The notes: generated by a model not told the origin, from the letters alone. A stretch of DNA of 27,629 nt from JAUREX01 sp044356825 (GCA_044356825.1 JBIKVM010000014.1:1-27629); one strand, 5' to 3'. Counted from the stretch's first letter, positions 8,389-16,461 are shown. Numbers and translations are program-made.

Positions 8389-8437
8389 CCCTTGCCCCCA
8401 TGCCGGCCCCGCCGCCGAGCGGCGCGCCAGAAGGCTC

Positions 8438-8465
8438 AGGATACATGTTGCGCTCGCACAACCAA
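8438..8465 (-). promoter_or_regulatory. Possible promoter with internal palindrome upstream of the SbmA/BacA-type gene
   Basis: The minus strand shows TTGGTT (8460-8465), 16 bases, then TATCCT (8438-8443, 4/6 match). Overlapping the spacer is an imperfect 16-base palindrome (8447-8462, GTTGCGCTCGCACAAC on the plus strand; 6 of 8 positions pair). The segment is locally AT-richer than its surroundings, as promoters are in GC-rich genomes. Confidence 0.3.
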
Positions 8466-8588
8466 GTATCAAGTTGAGATGCTACAGCGAGAAAAGGTCT
8501 TGGTGGCGCGGACCCCGCCGCGGGTTCCAAGGACACGGGCCTCCGCCTTGGCGGGGCGGCGTGGCGAGAGCGGCGTATCGTCCCGCCT

Positions 8589-9677
8589 TCACCCCTCGCC
8601 GACCGATGCCGGCGCGACGGTCATGGATTTCACCACCGCCCACACTTGCTGCCCGGGTTCGAGGCCGAGCGCCCTCGCCGAACGGCGCGTGATCCGCGCG
8701 AGCAGATGCGCATCCCCCACCGCAAGACGCACCATCGCGCCCGGCCCCTCGCCGGTGCGCACCTCCTCGACCCGCCCCGCGAGGATGTTGAGCGCGGAGA
8801 TCCCCGCGGGCGGGGCGAGCGCGATCAGCACATCCTGCGCGAGGATGCGCAGCCGCAATTCGGTTCCCGCGGGAGCCGCGATCCGGGGGAGCCAGACCGG
8901 CCCGCCCGCGCTGTCGAGCAGGCTGAGGCCGTCCGCCTCGGTCCCGCTGACGCGCGCGCGCAAGATGGCGCCGGCCTCGCGCACGCCGAAGGCGGGTGCG
9001 AGCGTCGGGTCCGAGAGGATCTCGCCCGCCGGCCCGGCGCAGAGGATCGCGCCGCCCTCGACCATCACGACCGTCGTCGCGAGGCGCGCGACCTCGGCCA
9101 CCGAATGGCTGACATAGAGGATCGGAAGCCGCGTCTCGTCGCGCAGCCGCTCGAGATAGGGCAGGATCTCGGCCTTGCGCGCCTCGTCGAGCGCGGCGAG
9201 GGGTTCATCCATCAGCAAGATGTCGGGCCGTGCGAGGATCGCGCGGCCGAGCGCGACGCGGCTGCGCTCGCCGCCCGAGAGGGTATCGGGCCGTCGCGCC
9301 AGCAGATGCCCGATCCCGAGCAGCTCGACGATGCGCGCGGCCTCGGCGCGCGGCGGCCGGCGACGCGCGAACCATGCCCCGTAACCGAGGTTTCCCTGCA
9401 CCGTCAGATGCGGGAAAAGCCGCGCCTCCTGAAAGACATAGCCCACGCGCCTCAGGTGCGGCGGCACGCAGGTGCCCGCGGCGGCATCAAAGAGCACCCG
9501 CCCCCCGATCTCGATCCGCCCCGCCTCGGGGCGCAAGAGGCCCGCGACCGCGTTCACGATCGTCGTCTTGCCCGACCCCGAGCGGCCGAACAGCGCCGTG
9601 AGGCCCGGCGGCGCCTCGAAGCGGGCAGCCAGCTCGAAGGCCCCGAAGCGGTGCGAGAGTTCGACCCGCAGCGTCAT
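8589..9677 (-). CDS. modC: Molybdate ABC transporter ATP-binding protein ModC
   Basis: ModC hydrolyses ATP to drive molybdate import through ModB. The 362-residue product shows Walker A GRSGSGKT (31-38), Q-loop Gln83, signature LSGGERSRVALGRAI (133-147), Walker B ILLMDEP (153-159) and the switch histidine in YVSHSVAEVA (191). A C-terminal TOBE/Mop-like domain (about 290-355, ISALNILAGRVEEVRTGEG) can bind oxyanion, as is typical of ModC. The start ATG overlaps the modB stop by four bases (ATGA). The frame is open further upstream, but that part is antiparallel noise over modB. It is the last gene of modEABC. Confidence 0.95.
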   Translation of the reverse strand: MTLRVELSHRFGAFELAARFEAPPGLTALFGRSGSGKTTIVNAVAGLLRPEAGRIEIGGRVLFDAAAGTCVPPHLRRVGYVFQEARLFPHLTVQGNLGYGAWFARRRPPRAEAARIVELLGIGHLLARRPDTLSGGERSRVALGRAILARPDILLMDEPLAALDEARKAEILPYLERLRDETRLPILYVSHSVAEVARLATTVVMVEGGAILCAGPAGEILSDPTLAPAFGVREAGAILRARVSGTEADGLSLLDSAGGPVWLPRIAAPAGTELRLRILAQDVLIALAPPAGISALNILAGRVEEVRTGEGPGAMVRLAVGDAHLLARITRRSARALGLEPGQQVWAVVKSMTVAPASVGEG

Positions 9678-10375
9678 GCGCGCCCCCCGATGCGGCGCGC
9701 CACCGCCCGCCCGACCCACTCCGAGGCGATGAGCGCGCCCATCGCCACCGCCACCGCGATCAGGACGAGCCGCATCGCCGCCCCCTCGCCGCCCGGCACC
9801 TGCAGGAAGGCATAGATCGCCGAGGGCAGCGTCTGGGTCTGGCCGGGGATGTTCGACACGAAGGTGATCGTGGCGCCGAACTCGCCCATCGCCTTGGCAA
9901 AGGCGAGGATCGCCCCCGCGACGATCCCCGGAAGGATGAGGGGCAGCGTCACCGTCGCAAAGACCCACGCCCGCGACGCCCCGAGCGTGCCCGCGGCCTC
10001 CTCGAGGCGCGGATCGACCGCCTCGATCGCCAGCCGGATCGCGCGCACCATCAGCGGAAAGGCCATCACCGCCGCCGCGAGCGCGGCACCTGTCCAGCGA
10101 AAGGCCAGCACGATCCCGAACCATTCGTCGAGGATCTGCCCCACGGCGCCCTTCCGCCCGAAGGCCAGCAGCAGCAGATACCCCGTCACCACCGGCGGCA
10201 GGATCAGCGGCAGATGGACAAGGCCATTGAGGATCTGCCGCCCCGGAAAGCGCCACCGCGCCAGCGCATAGGCGGCAAGGATGCCGAACGGCAGGCTGGC
10301 GAGCGTCGCGACCGTCGCGACCCGGAGGGAGAGCGCGAGCGCCTGCCATTCCTCGGGTGTGAGCCAGCCGTCCAT
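9674..10375 (-). CDS. modB: Molybdate ABC transporter permease ModB
   Basis: ModB is the inner-membrane channel of the molybdate importer. The 233-residue product is all helical and hydrophobic, with the early pattern ALSLRVATVATLASLPFGIL, the LPPVVTGYLLLLAFGRKG segment typical of ModB/CysT, and the cytoplasmic EAA loop EEAAGTLGASRAWVFATVT, followed by LPLILPGIVAG, which docks on ModC. The downstream motif AKAMGEFGATITFVSNIPG is characteristic of molybdate/sulfate permeases. The internal ATG giving MDGWLTPEEW is used, matching the usual family N-terminus and length. It starts 20 bases after modA and overlaps modC by four bases. Confidence 0.95.
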   Translation of the reverse strand: MDGWLTPEEWQALALSLRVATVATLASLPFGILAAYALARWRFPGRQILNGLVHLPLILPPVVTGYLLLLAFGRKGAVGQILDEWFGIVLAFRWTGAALAAAVMAFPLMVRAIRLAIEAVDPRLEEAAGTLGASRAWVFATVTLPLILPGIVAGAILAFAKAMGEFGATITFVSNIPGQTQTLPSAIYAFLQVPGGEGAAMRLVLIAVAVAMGALIASEWVGRAVARRIGGRA

Positions 10376-10395
10376 CCGCCTCCGGTCCCTGGGGG

Positions 10396-11151
10396 TCAGT
10401 CGATGATCACGAAGCCGTGGGCGGCGAAGGTGGCATCGCCCACCTCCGAGGACAATGCCTCGTAAAAGGCGAAGTCGGCGGCATCGTCGGCCCCGGCCAG
10501 ACGCGCTGCGGGAAAGACGATGGCAGGGTGGTTTTCCGCCGGGAAGGTGCCGACGCGCGTGACATTGTCCGAGGCGGCGGCATCGGTCGCATAGACGATG
10601 CCGAGGGGCGCCTCGCCCGCCGCCACCAGCGCGAGCGCCGCACGCACGTTGTCGGCCTGCGCGACGAGCGGCGCGACATCGTCCCACAGCCCCAGCTGGT
10701 CGAGCGCGGCCTTGCCATATTGGCCGGCCGGCACCGAATCGACCAGCGCCATCGCGAGCCGCCCGCCAGCCAGGCGCCCCGCCAGATCGAGGTCGGGCCC
10801 GATCGAGACCGCCGGCACACCTCGCCCGTGCGCCACGAGGACGAGGGTGTTGCCAAGCAGATCGCGCCGCGCACCGGGCGCGATCAGCCCCTCGGCCTCG
10901 ACCTGGTCCATCCAGGGCACCGAGGCCGAGACGAAAATGTCGGCCGGGGCGCCCGCGATGATCTGCTTGGCCAGTTGGCTCGAACCACCATAGCTGATGG
11001 TAACGCTGTGGCCGGTCGCGGCCGCGAATTCGGCTGCGAAGGCATCGAGCGCGGTCTTCATCGAGGCGGCTGCGAACACCACCACCTGATCCGCCGCAGC
11101 CGGGCGTGGCAGGATCAGCGCGGCTGCAAGCGCGAGCGCAATGGGGCGCAT
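10396..11151 (-). CDS. modA: Molybdate-binding periplasmic protein ModA
   Basis: ModA captures molybdate (and usually tungstate) in the periplasm and delivers it to ModBC. The 251-residue product has a signal peptide (MRPIALALAAALILPRPAAA, cleavage before DQVVV). Typical binding-protein motifs follow: VFAAASMKTALD, SYGGSSQLAKQI (oxyanion-contacting serines), GAPADIFVSA, and later VPAGQYGKAAL and LGIVYATDA, all characteristic of the ModA family. A GGAGG lies eight bases before the start codon. A Mo-box sits immediately upstream, between modE and modA, so this gene and modBC are expected to be repressed when molybdate is abundant. Confidence 0.96.
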   Translation of the reverse strand: MRPIALALAAALILPRPAAADQVVVFAAASMKTALDAFAAEFAAATGHSVTISYGGSSQLAKQIIAGAPADIFVSASVPWMDQVEAEGLIAPGARRDLLGNTLVLVAHGRGVPAVSIGPDLDLAGRLAGGRLAMALVDSVPAGQYGKAALDQLGLWDDVAPLVAQADNVRAALALVAAGEAPLGIVYATDAAASDNVTRVGTFPAENHPAIVFPAARLAGADDAADFAFYEALSSEVGDATFAAHGFVIID

Positions 11152-11165
11152 CGAAACCTCCAGGC

Positions 11166-11187
11166 GTTATATCCGCCGGGATACAAC
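11166..11187. promoter_or_regulatory. ModE-type Mo-box operator
   Basis: The 22-base inverted repeat reads GTTATATCC ... GGATACAAC about a centre at 11176/11177, pairing at 8 of its 9 outer positions. With the preceding C the left half-site is CGTTATAT, as in known ModE operators, and the half-sites are 8 bases apart. It lies 15-36 bases upstream of modA and covers the likely -10 region, as expected for Mo-dependent repression. Confidence 0.72.
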
Positions 11188-11210
11188 AGCGGGCGGGCGC
11201 GATCTGTCAA
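11181..11210 (-). promoter_or_regulatory. Promoter of modABC
   Basis: A perfect -35 hexamer TTGACA (11205-11210, minus strand) contains the modE stop codon. After an 18-base spacer comes TTGTAT (11181-11186, 3/6 match to -10). The Mo-box overlaps the -10 and start region. This would let modABC be controlled separately from modE. Confidence 0.5.
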
Positions 11211-11590
11211 TCGCTATTCCTGTCGGGAAAATCGCCAACCGGCGCGCCCTGCCGCACCAGCGCGTCAAGCGCCGCGAGGTCGGCGGCGGCCGCCGCCCTC
11301 GCCGCGACCTCGATCGCGCGAAACCGCGCCAGGACTTCGGCGCCCGTGGGCGTCAGAACCGCTCCACCGCCCCCCGGACCACCGCGCGCACTGGCGACGA
11401 CAGGGTCACGAAACATGGCGTTCAGCGCCTCGACAAGGCCCCAGGCGCGCTTGTAGCTCATGCCCATGCCGCGCCCCGCCGCCGAGATCGAACCCGTGTC
11501 GCGGATCCGTTCGAGCAGTTCGGCCTTGCCCGGCCCGAACCGCCCAGCCACGCCGAAATCCGCGCGCAGCCCGAGCCTTGCCTGCCCCAT
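11207..11590 (-). CDS. modE: ModE-type molybdate regulator, DNA-binding domain only
   Basis: This 127-residue winged-helix regulator belongs to the ModE N-terminal (LysR-like HTH) family that represses molybdate transport and controls molybdoenzyme genes. Visible are the start LGLRADFGVAGRFGPGKAEL, the recognition region GSISAAGRGMGMSYKRAWGL and the wing with its glycine-rich hairpin GGPGGGGAVLTPTGAEVLAR. The C-terminal molbindin (TOBE) domains that bind molybdate in full-length ModE (about 260 residues) are absent; the protein ends soon after the HTH dimer helix. It is first in the modEABC cluster. A GGGAGG lies just before the start codon. Whether it senses molybdate itself cannot be read from the sequence. 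Confidence 0.88.
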   Translation of the reverse strand: MGQARLGLRADFGVAGRFGPGKAELLERIRDTGSISAAGRGMGMSYKRAWGLVEALNAMFRDPVVASARGGPGGGGAVLTPTGAEVLARFRAIEVAARAAAAADLAALDALVRQGAPVGDFPDRNSD

Positions 11591-11616
11591 GTGATCCTCC
11601 CGACCGGCCCCGAGGC

Positions 11617-11645
11617 ATATTGTCGCCGCCTACCCGGCCCTGCAA
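11617..11645 (-). promoter_or_regulatory. Possible modE promoter
   Basis: TTGCAG (11640-11645) and CAATAT (11617-11622) on the minus strand are 17 bases apart, about 27 bases upstream of the modE start, in the 137-base divergent gap with glcB. Each hexamer matches only 3/6. Confidence 0.28.
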
Positions 11646-11727
11646 GTCCGCCCGCGGGGTGGCAGCCCGCACCGCATTGCGTTAGCCCTGATGAACCGCG
11701 GCAGCGGGACTGGCAGGAGGATGCAAG

Positions 11728-13917
11728 ATGGCAGACGGCTCGGCACGGGGAAACTTTGTTGCGCGCGCGGACCTCGAGGTTGCGGCGGAACTGGCGCAGT
11801 TCCTCGACCTACAGGTACTGCCGGGAACGGGCGTGGATCCAGCGCACTTCTGGCGGGGATTTTCCGACCTCGTGCACGACCTCGGCCCCGAGAATCGCGC
11901 CCTCTTGGCGGAACGCGACGCGCTGCAGGCGCGCATCGACGCCTGGCACATCGCCCACCGCGGCCAGCCCCACGACCACGAGGCCTACAAGGCGTTCCTC
12001 GGGGAAATCGGCTATCTCCTGCCCGAGGGCGAGGCATTCACGATCGACACCGCCGGCGTCGATGACGAGATCGCACGCATCCCCGGCCCGCAGCTTGTCG
12101 TGCCGATCACCAACGCGCGCTATGCGCTGAATGCCGCGAATGCCCGCTGGGGCAGCCTCTATGACGCGCTCTATGGCACCGACGCGATGGGCAGCCTGCC
12201 CCCGCCCGGCGGATACGAGCGCGGCCGGGGCGCGCGCGTCGTGGCGCGGGCGCGCGTCTTTCTCGACGAGGCGTTTCCGATCCGGGGCCTCAGCCACGCG
12301 GATGCGCGGCGCTATCACATCCGCGCCGGCGCGCTGCTCGTCGATGACCAGCCGCTCGAGGATGCATCGAAGTTCGTGGGCTATCGCGGCCACCCGCGCG
12401 CGCCCGATTCGGTCGTGCTGCGCAACCACGGGCTGCATGTGGAACTCGTCTTCGACCGCACCCATCCGATCGGGGCCCGCGACCAGGCGGGGCTCGCGGA
12501 TGTCCGTGTCGAGGCCGCGATCTCGGCCATCATGGACCTCGAGGATTCGGTCGCCTGCGTCGATGTCGCGGACAAGGTGCAGGCCTATGGCAACTGGCTC
12601 GGGCTGATGCGCGGCGATCTGACCGAGACCTTCACCAAGGACGGCCGCAGCCTGACGCGCAGCCTTGCCGCCGACTGCGAGCTGATCGGCCCGGACGGCG
12701 GGCGCGTGGTCCTGCCGGGGCGCGCGCTCATGCTCGTGCGCAACGTGGGCCATCTGATGACGACGCCCGCGATGCGCGACCGGACCGGTGCCGAGGTGTT
12801 CGAGGGGCTGATGGACGCGATGGTCACGACGCTCATCGCGATGCACGACCTCGGCAAGGCGGACGGGTTGCGCAACTCGCGCGCGGGGTCGGTCTATGTC
12901 GTGAAGCCCAAGATGCACGGGCCGGCCGAGGTCGCCTTTGCCGATCGCACCTTTGCGCGGGTCGAGGACGTGCTCGGACTGCCGCGCCATACGGTGAAAC
13001 TCGGGATCATGGACGAGGAGCGGCGCACCTCGCTCAACCTCAAGGCCTGCATCCGCGCGGCGCGCCACCGCGTCGCCTTCATCAACACGGGCTTTCTCGA
13101 CCGGACGGGCGACGAGATCCACACCTCGATGGAGGCGGGCGCCTTTTCGCGCAAGGATTTCATCCGCCGCAAGGGCTGGATCGCGGCCTATGAGGCGCGC
13201 AACGTCGACATCGGCCTCGAATGCGGGCTGTCGGGGCGGGCGCAGATCGGCAAGGGCATGTGGGCGATGCCCGACCGCATGGCGGCGATGCTGGCGCAGA
13301 AGATCGAGCACCCGATGGCGGGCGCCACCACCGCCTGGGTCCCGAGCCCGACGGCCGCGACGCTGCATGCGCTGCACTATCACAAGGTCGATGTCTTTGC
13401 GGTGCAGAAGGCGCTCGCGCGCGGAGGGCGGCGGGCGCATGTGGACGGGCTTCTCGAACTGCCGCTCGCGGCGTTTCGCAAATGGACGCGCGCGCAGGTC
13501 CTGCGCGAGGTCGAGAACAACGCGCAGGGCATCCTCGGCTATGTCGTGCGCTGGATCGATCAGGGGATCGGCTGCTCGAAGGTGCCCGACATCAACGACG
13601 TGGGCCTGATGGAGGATCGCGCGACCTGCCGCATCTCGGCCCAGCACATCGCGAACTGGCTCCACCACGGCGTGGTCGATCGCGCCGAGGTCGAGGAGGT
13701 CATGCGCCGCATGGCCGCCGTCGTGGACCGGCAGAACGCGGCCGATCCGGCCTATCGGCCGATGGCGCCCGCCTTCGACGGCATCGCCTTCCGCGCGGCA
13801 TCGGCGCTCGTGTTCGAGGGGCGCGCGCAGCCCTCGGGCTACACCGAGCCGATCCTTCACGCCTGCCGGCTTGCCCGCAAGGCCGACCTCGCGCGCGCCC
13901 TCAGCAACGCGGGTTGA
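11728..13917 (+). CDS. glcB: Malate synthase G
   Basis: Malate synthase condenses glyoxylate with acetyl-CoA to give malate, completing the glyoxylate shunt or glycolate use in the cytoplasm. The 729-residue length is typical of the monomeric G isoform (E. coli 723). Recognisable regions are NAANARWGSLYDALYGTDA, the IMDLEDSVACVDVADKV magnesium-site region, VKPKMHGPAEVAF, GIMDEERRTSLNLKACI with the catalytic arginine, GDEIHTSMEAG, and LMEDRATCRISAQHIANWL with the catalytic-base aspartate. A strong AGGAGG lies seven bases before the ATG. It is transcribed alone, divergent from modE, and its last 17 bases overlap the end of the convergent DDAH gene. No isocitrate lyase is in the window. Confidence 0.97.
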   Translation: MADGSARGNFVARADLEVAAELAQFLDLQVLPGTGVDPAHFWRGFSDLVHDLGPENRALLAERDALQARIDAWHIAHRGQPHDHEAYKAFLGEIGYLLPEGEAFTIDTAGVDDEIARIPGPQLVVPITNARYALNAANARWGSLYDALYGTDAMGSLPPPGGYERGRGARVVARARVFLDEAFPIRGLSHADARRYHIRAGALLVDDQPLEDASKFVGYRGHPRAPDSVVLRNHGLHVELVFDRTHPIGARDQAGLADVRVEAAISAIMDLEDSVACVDVADKVQAYGNWLGLMRGDLTETFTKDGRSLTRSLAADCELIGPDGGRVVLPGRALMLVRNVGHLMTTPAMRDRTGAEVFEGLMDAMVTTLIAMHDLGKADGLRNSRAGSVYVVKPKMHGPAEVAFADRTFARVEDVLGLPRHTVKLGIMDEERRTSLNLKACIRAARHRVAFINTGFLDRTGDEIHTSMEAGAFSRKDFIRRKGWIAAYEARNVDIGLECGLSGRAQIGKGMWAMPDRMAAMLAQKIEHPMAGATTAWVPSPTAATLHALHYHKVDVFAVQKALARGGRRAHVDGLLELPLAAFRKWTRAQVLREVENNAQGILGYVVRWIDQGIGCSKVPDINDVGLMEDRATCRISAQHIANWLHHGVVDRAEVEEVMRRMAAVVDRQNAADPAYRPMAPAFDGIAFRAASALVFEGRAQPSGYTEPILHACRLARKADLARALSNAG

Positions 13918-14695
13918 GGCGCAGCGACAGGCACGACATCCCGCCATCGAGCCGGGCGCATTCGGCATTGCCGACCGCCCGGACGCGCAGCCCCGCGGCG
14001 GCGATCAGATCCTCGGTGCGGGGAAAGCCCGCGGGGACGATGACGGCGTCGTTGAAGCGGATGACGTTCGCCGCCGCCTCTTCGCCCTCGGGCACGAAGG
14101 TGACACGGTAGCCCGCAAAGCAGCCCGACGCGGCCAGCCGGCGCGTGGCCAGCACCGTCTCGGGGTCGATCAGCGCGCAATCGGTCTTGAAGTGCAGCAC
14201 CCCCGGCGGGGTCTCGACCTCGCGCACGGGATGGCCCCAGTCGGCGAGGGCGGCGCGGAGCGCCGCGACACCCGCCGCATCGGTGCGCGCCGAGCGCCCG
14301 ACGAGCACCTCGCGCCCGGTCCAGAGAATGTCGCCCGCCTCGATCCGGGCGGGCGGGTCGATTCGGCGCAGATCGGCAAAGAGGGCGCGCAGCGTCGGCG
14401 CCATCTGCGCCACCTCGCCCAGGCGCGAGGGCGCCCCCGGCGCCATCAGCACCGCCCCCTCGGGCAGGCAGAGCGCGGTATCCTCGACGAAGAGCGCGTC
14501 GGGAAAGGCCTCGAGCGGGTCGAGCACGATCACCTCGGCCCCCGTCTCGCGCAGGGCGGCGACGTAGTCGTCGTGGTCGCGCAGCATCCGCCCGAGGTCG
14601 GGCGCGCCGGTATCGACCGCGCGCAGGCCGCCGGTGACGGACCGGCCCGGGCGGCGGGTGACGGCGTGGGTGAAATGGGTGGCGGGATGGGTCAT
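13901..14695 (-). CDS. ddaH: Dimethylarginine dimethylaminohydrolase (DDAH)
   Basis: DDAH hydrolyses N-omega-methylated arginines (ADMA, NMMA) to citrulline and a methylamine; it belongs to the guanidino-modifying amidinotransferase/deiminase fold. The 264-residue product has the family length and landmarks: FTHAVTRRPGRSVTGGLR at the start, LFVEDTALCL (Glu71, Asp72), GDILWTGREVLVGRS with Glu119 just before it, the catalytic His168 in LHFKTDCALI, and the nucleophile Cys255 in LDGGMSCLSLRLN. The start overlaps the stop of the upstream TPP-enzyme gene by four bases (ATGA), so the two are co-translated. A related deiminase-type activity on another guanidino compound remains possible. Confidence 0.9.
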   Translation of the reverse strand: MTHPATHFTHAVTRRPGRSVTGGLRAVDTGAPDLGRMLRDHDDYVAALRETGAEVIVLDPLEAFPDALFVEDTALCLPEGAVLMAPGAPSRLGEVAQMAPTLRALFADLRRIDPPARIEAGDILWTGREVLVGRSARTDAAGVAALRAALADWGHPVREVETPPGVLHFKTDCALIDPETVLATRRLAASGCFAGYRVTFVPEGEEAAANVIRFNDAVIVPAGFPRTEDLIAAAGLRVRAVGNAECARLDGGMSCLSLRLNPRC

Positions 14696-16275
14696 TTGGC
14701 GTCGATCTCGATCAGGACGGGGCCGCCGTCGGGGGCGGGTGCCGCGCAGGCGGCGGCGACGGCCTCGGGGGTTGCGGGAACGGGGCGATGGGGGATGGCG
14801 CAGGCGCGCGCGATGGCGCCGAAATCGGGCGGCGTCGGATCGCATCCGATGACGGGGGCACCGACGGCGGCCATCGATTCGGCGATCTCGCGATAGCCGC
14901 GGTTGTTCCAGATCACGAAGCGCACGCCCACCCCCTCGTCGCGCGCGCACATGAGGTCGGGCAGGCTGAACTGCGCCCCGCCATCGCCCGCGAGGCAGAC
15001 GACCGGCACCCCGGGGCCGAGGCCCACCGCCGCCCCGATCGCGGCCGGGATCGCATAGCCGAGCGCGCCATAGCCCGTCGCGGCGTTGAACCAGCCGCCC
15101 GGGCGCGGGTGGTCGTGCCAGAGGTTGCCGGCATAGACGGGCTGGGTCGAATCGCCGACGATGGGCGCGCCGGGCAGCGCGCGCGCGATCGCGCGCAGGA
15201 TCTCGGCCTGCGCCTGCATGGCGGGCGAAAGCTCTGCCCACGCGCCCGCCCGCGCCACCGCCGCACGCGCGGCCCCGCCGGGTGCCGGGGCCCCTTCGCC
15301 AAGCGCTGCGCCCAGCGCGCGCAGCGCCACCGCCGCATCGGCCGCGATCGCGACCTCGGCCGGGTGGCGGGCGAGCTGTTCGGCGCAGATGTCGATCCGG
15401 ATCAGGGCCGCCATCCGCGCCATGCCGCCGGTGACATACATGTCGTAATCGGTCTGGCCGAGTTCCGTCCCGACCGCGAGGACGGCATCCGCCCCCTCGA
15501 TCAGGGCGCGCACCGCGGGCAGGCTCGGCGAGGCCGGCACGCCCAGCGGATCGGCGTGCAGGATGCCGCGCGCATTCGTCGTCTGCACGACGGGCGCGCC
15601 GAGCCTTCGGGCCAGCGCGGCGAGCCCGGCCCGCGCGCCCCGCGCCCCCCCGCCCGCGAGGATGACGGGCGCGCGCGCGCGGGCCAGCCGCGCCGCGGCC
15701 TCGGCGATCAGGGCCGGATCGGGGGCGGGCGGCGCGGGCGGCGCTGGCAGGGCGCCGATCGCGGGCGCCTCCATCCCCATGACATCGAGCGGCACCTGCA
15801 GATGCACGGGCCCCGGCCGGCCCGAGCCGAGGCGCATCAGCGCCGCGCCCACGACATCGCCTAGCGCCGCGGGCGCATCGAGGTGAAAGGCTGCGACCGC
15901 GATCCCGCGCACCAGCGCAAGCTGATCGGGCAACTCGTGCAGATGCCCGAGCCCGCGCCCGAGGCTTGGCCGCGCATTCACCCCCGAGACGACCAGCATC
16001 GGCACCGAATCGGCCCGCGCCTGCGCCATCGGGGTCAGGATGTTCGTCACCCCCGGCCCGGTGATGACGAAGGCCGCCCCCGGCCGACCCGTCGCGCGGG
16101 CATATCCGTCCGCCATGAAGCCCGCGCCCTGCTCGTGGCGCGGCGTCACATGCCGGATCCCCGCCGCGCCGAGGCCGCGATAAAGCTCGATCGTGTGCAC
16201 GCCGGGAATGCCGAAGACCGTGCCGACCCCTGCCCGCCTCAGCGCCACCGCCAGCGCCTCGCCCACCGTCGCCAT
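14692..16275 (-). CDS. TPP-dependent decarboxylase, likely 5-guanidino-2-oxopentanoate decarboxylase
   Basis: This 527-residue protein is a thiamine-diphosphate enzyme of the acetolactate-synthase/decarboxylase superfamily. It has the PYR domain with catalytic Glu48 (TPRHEQGAGFMADGYAR), a central domain (about 185-330) and the PP domain with the TPP/Mg motif GDGGAQFSLPDL ... NN (430-458). The N-terminal stretch VFGIPGVHTIELYRGL and HLHELPDQ resemble AruI, which decarboxylates 2-ketoarginine to 4-guanidinobutyraldehyde in the arginine transaminase/dehydrogenase route. The coupled DDAH gene and divergent amino-acid transporter favour a guanidino substrate. Acetolactate synthase or another 2-oxo-acid decarboxylase is the alternative. 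The frame is open far upstream; the ATG at 16275 with GGGAGG six bases before it fits the family N-terminus. Confidence 0.8.
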   Translation of the reverse strand: MATVGEALAVALRRAGVGTVFGIPGVHTIELYRGLGAAGIRHVTPRHEQGAGFMADGYARATGRPGAAFVITGPGVTNILTPMAQARADSVPMLVVSGVNARPSLGRGLGHLHELPDQLALVRGIAVAAFHLDAPAALGDVVGAALMRLGSGRPGPVHLQVPLDVMGMEAPAIGALPAPPAPPAPDPALIAEAAARLARARAPVILAGGGARGARAGLAALARRLGAPVVQTTNARGILHADPLGVPASPSLPAVRALIEGADAVLAVGTELGQTDYDMYVTGGMARMAALIRIDICAEQLARHPAEVAIAADAAVALRALGAALGEGAPAPGGAARAAVARAGAWAELSPAMQAQAEILRAIARALPGAPIVGDSTQPVYAGNLWHDHPRPGGWFNAATGYGALGYAIPAAIGAAVGLGPGVPVVCLAGDGGAQFSLPDLMCARDEGVGVRFVIWNNRGYREIAESMAAVGAPVIGCDPTPPDFGAIARACAIPHRPVPATPEAVAAACAAPAPDGGPVLIEIDAK

Positions 16276-16314
16276 CGCGGCCTCCCCTGCGCCCCTGCCT
16301 GCGGCACCCCACCG

Positions 16315-16343
16315 ATCATGCGCGGCACGCACGCCGTGGGCAA
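16315..16343 (-). promoter_or_regulatory. Likely promoter of the decarboxylase-ddaH pair
   Basis: On the minus strand TTGCCC (16338-16343, 4/6) and CATGAT (16315-16320, 4/6) are 17 bases apart, about 40 bases upstream of the start codon at 16275 in the 186-base divergent intergenic region. Confidence 0.4.
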
Positions 16344-16378
16344 GCCGGACAAAGCCGAGCGACAGGACGCGGCGCGGC

Positions 16379-16407
16379 TTGACCCGCCCCCTGCCTGCGC
16401 GCAAAGT
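16379..16407 (+). promoter_or_regulatory. Likely promoter of the binding-protein/permease/oxidase unit
   Basis: TTGACC (16379-16384, 5/6 match) and CAAAGT (16402-16407, 3/6) are 17 bases apart, which would place a transcript start about 45 bases before the binding-protein ATG and before the leader hairpin at 16424-16445. Confidence 0.42.
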
Positions 16408-16423
16408 GAGGAGTGTCACATTC

Positions 16424-16445
16424 CCCCGGGCTGGTCCGCCCGGGG
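16424..16445 (+). promoter_or_regulatory. Leader hairpin just upstream of the binding-protein ribosome site
   Basis: CCCCGGGC (16424-16431) and GCCCGGGG (16438-16445) form a perfect 8-bp GC stem with a six-base loop (TGGTCC). It ends five bases before the CGGAGG ribosome site of the binding-protein gene. It may protect the 5' end or influence translation. Confidence 0.5.
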
Positions 16446-16461
16446 CATAACGGAGGTAAGC

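Noticed and set aside
8543..8554. CCGCC-TT-GGCGG inverted repeat downstream-side of the SbmA/BacA-type gene's promoter region
   Set aside because: A two-base loop cannot form; the remaining 4-bp stem is expected by chance at this GC content.
11809..13968. 719-codon open frame on the minus strand opposite malate synthase G
   Set aside because: It mirrors glcB codon structure in a high-GC genome. The product is His/Arg/Asp-rich with no recognisable fold, while glcB on the plus strand is unambiguous.
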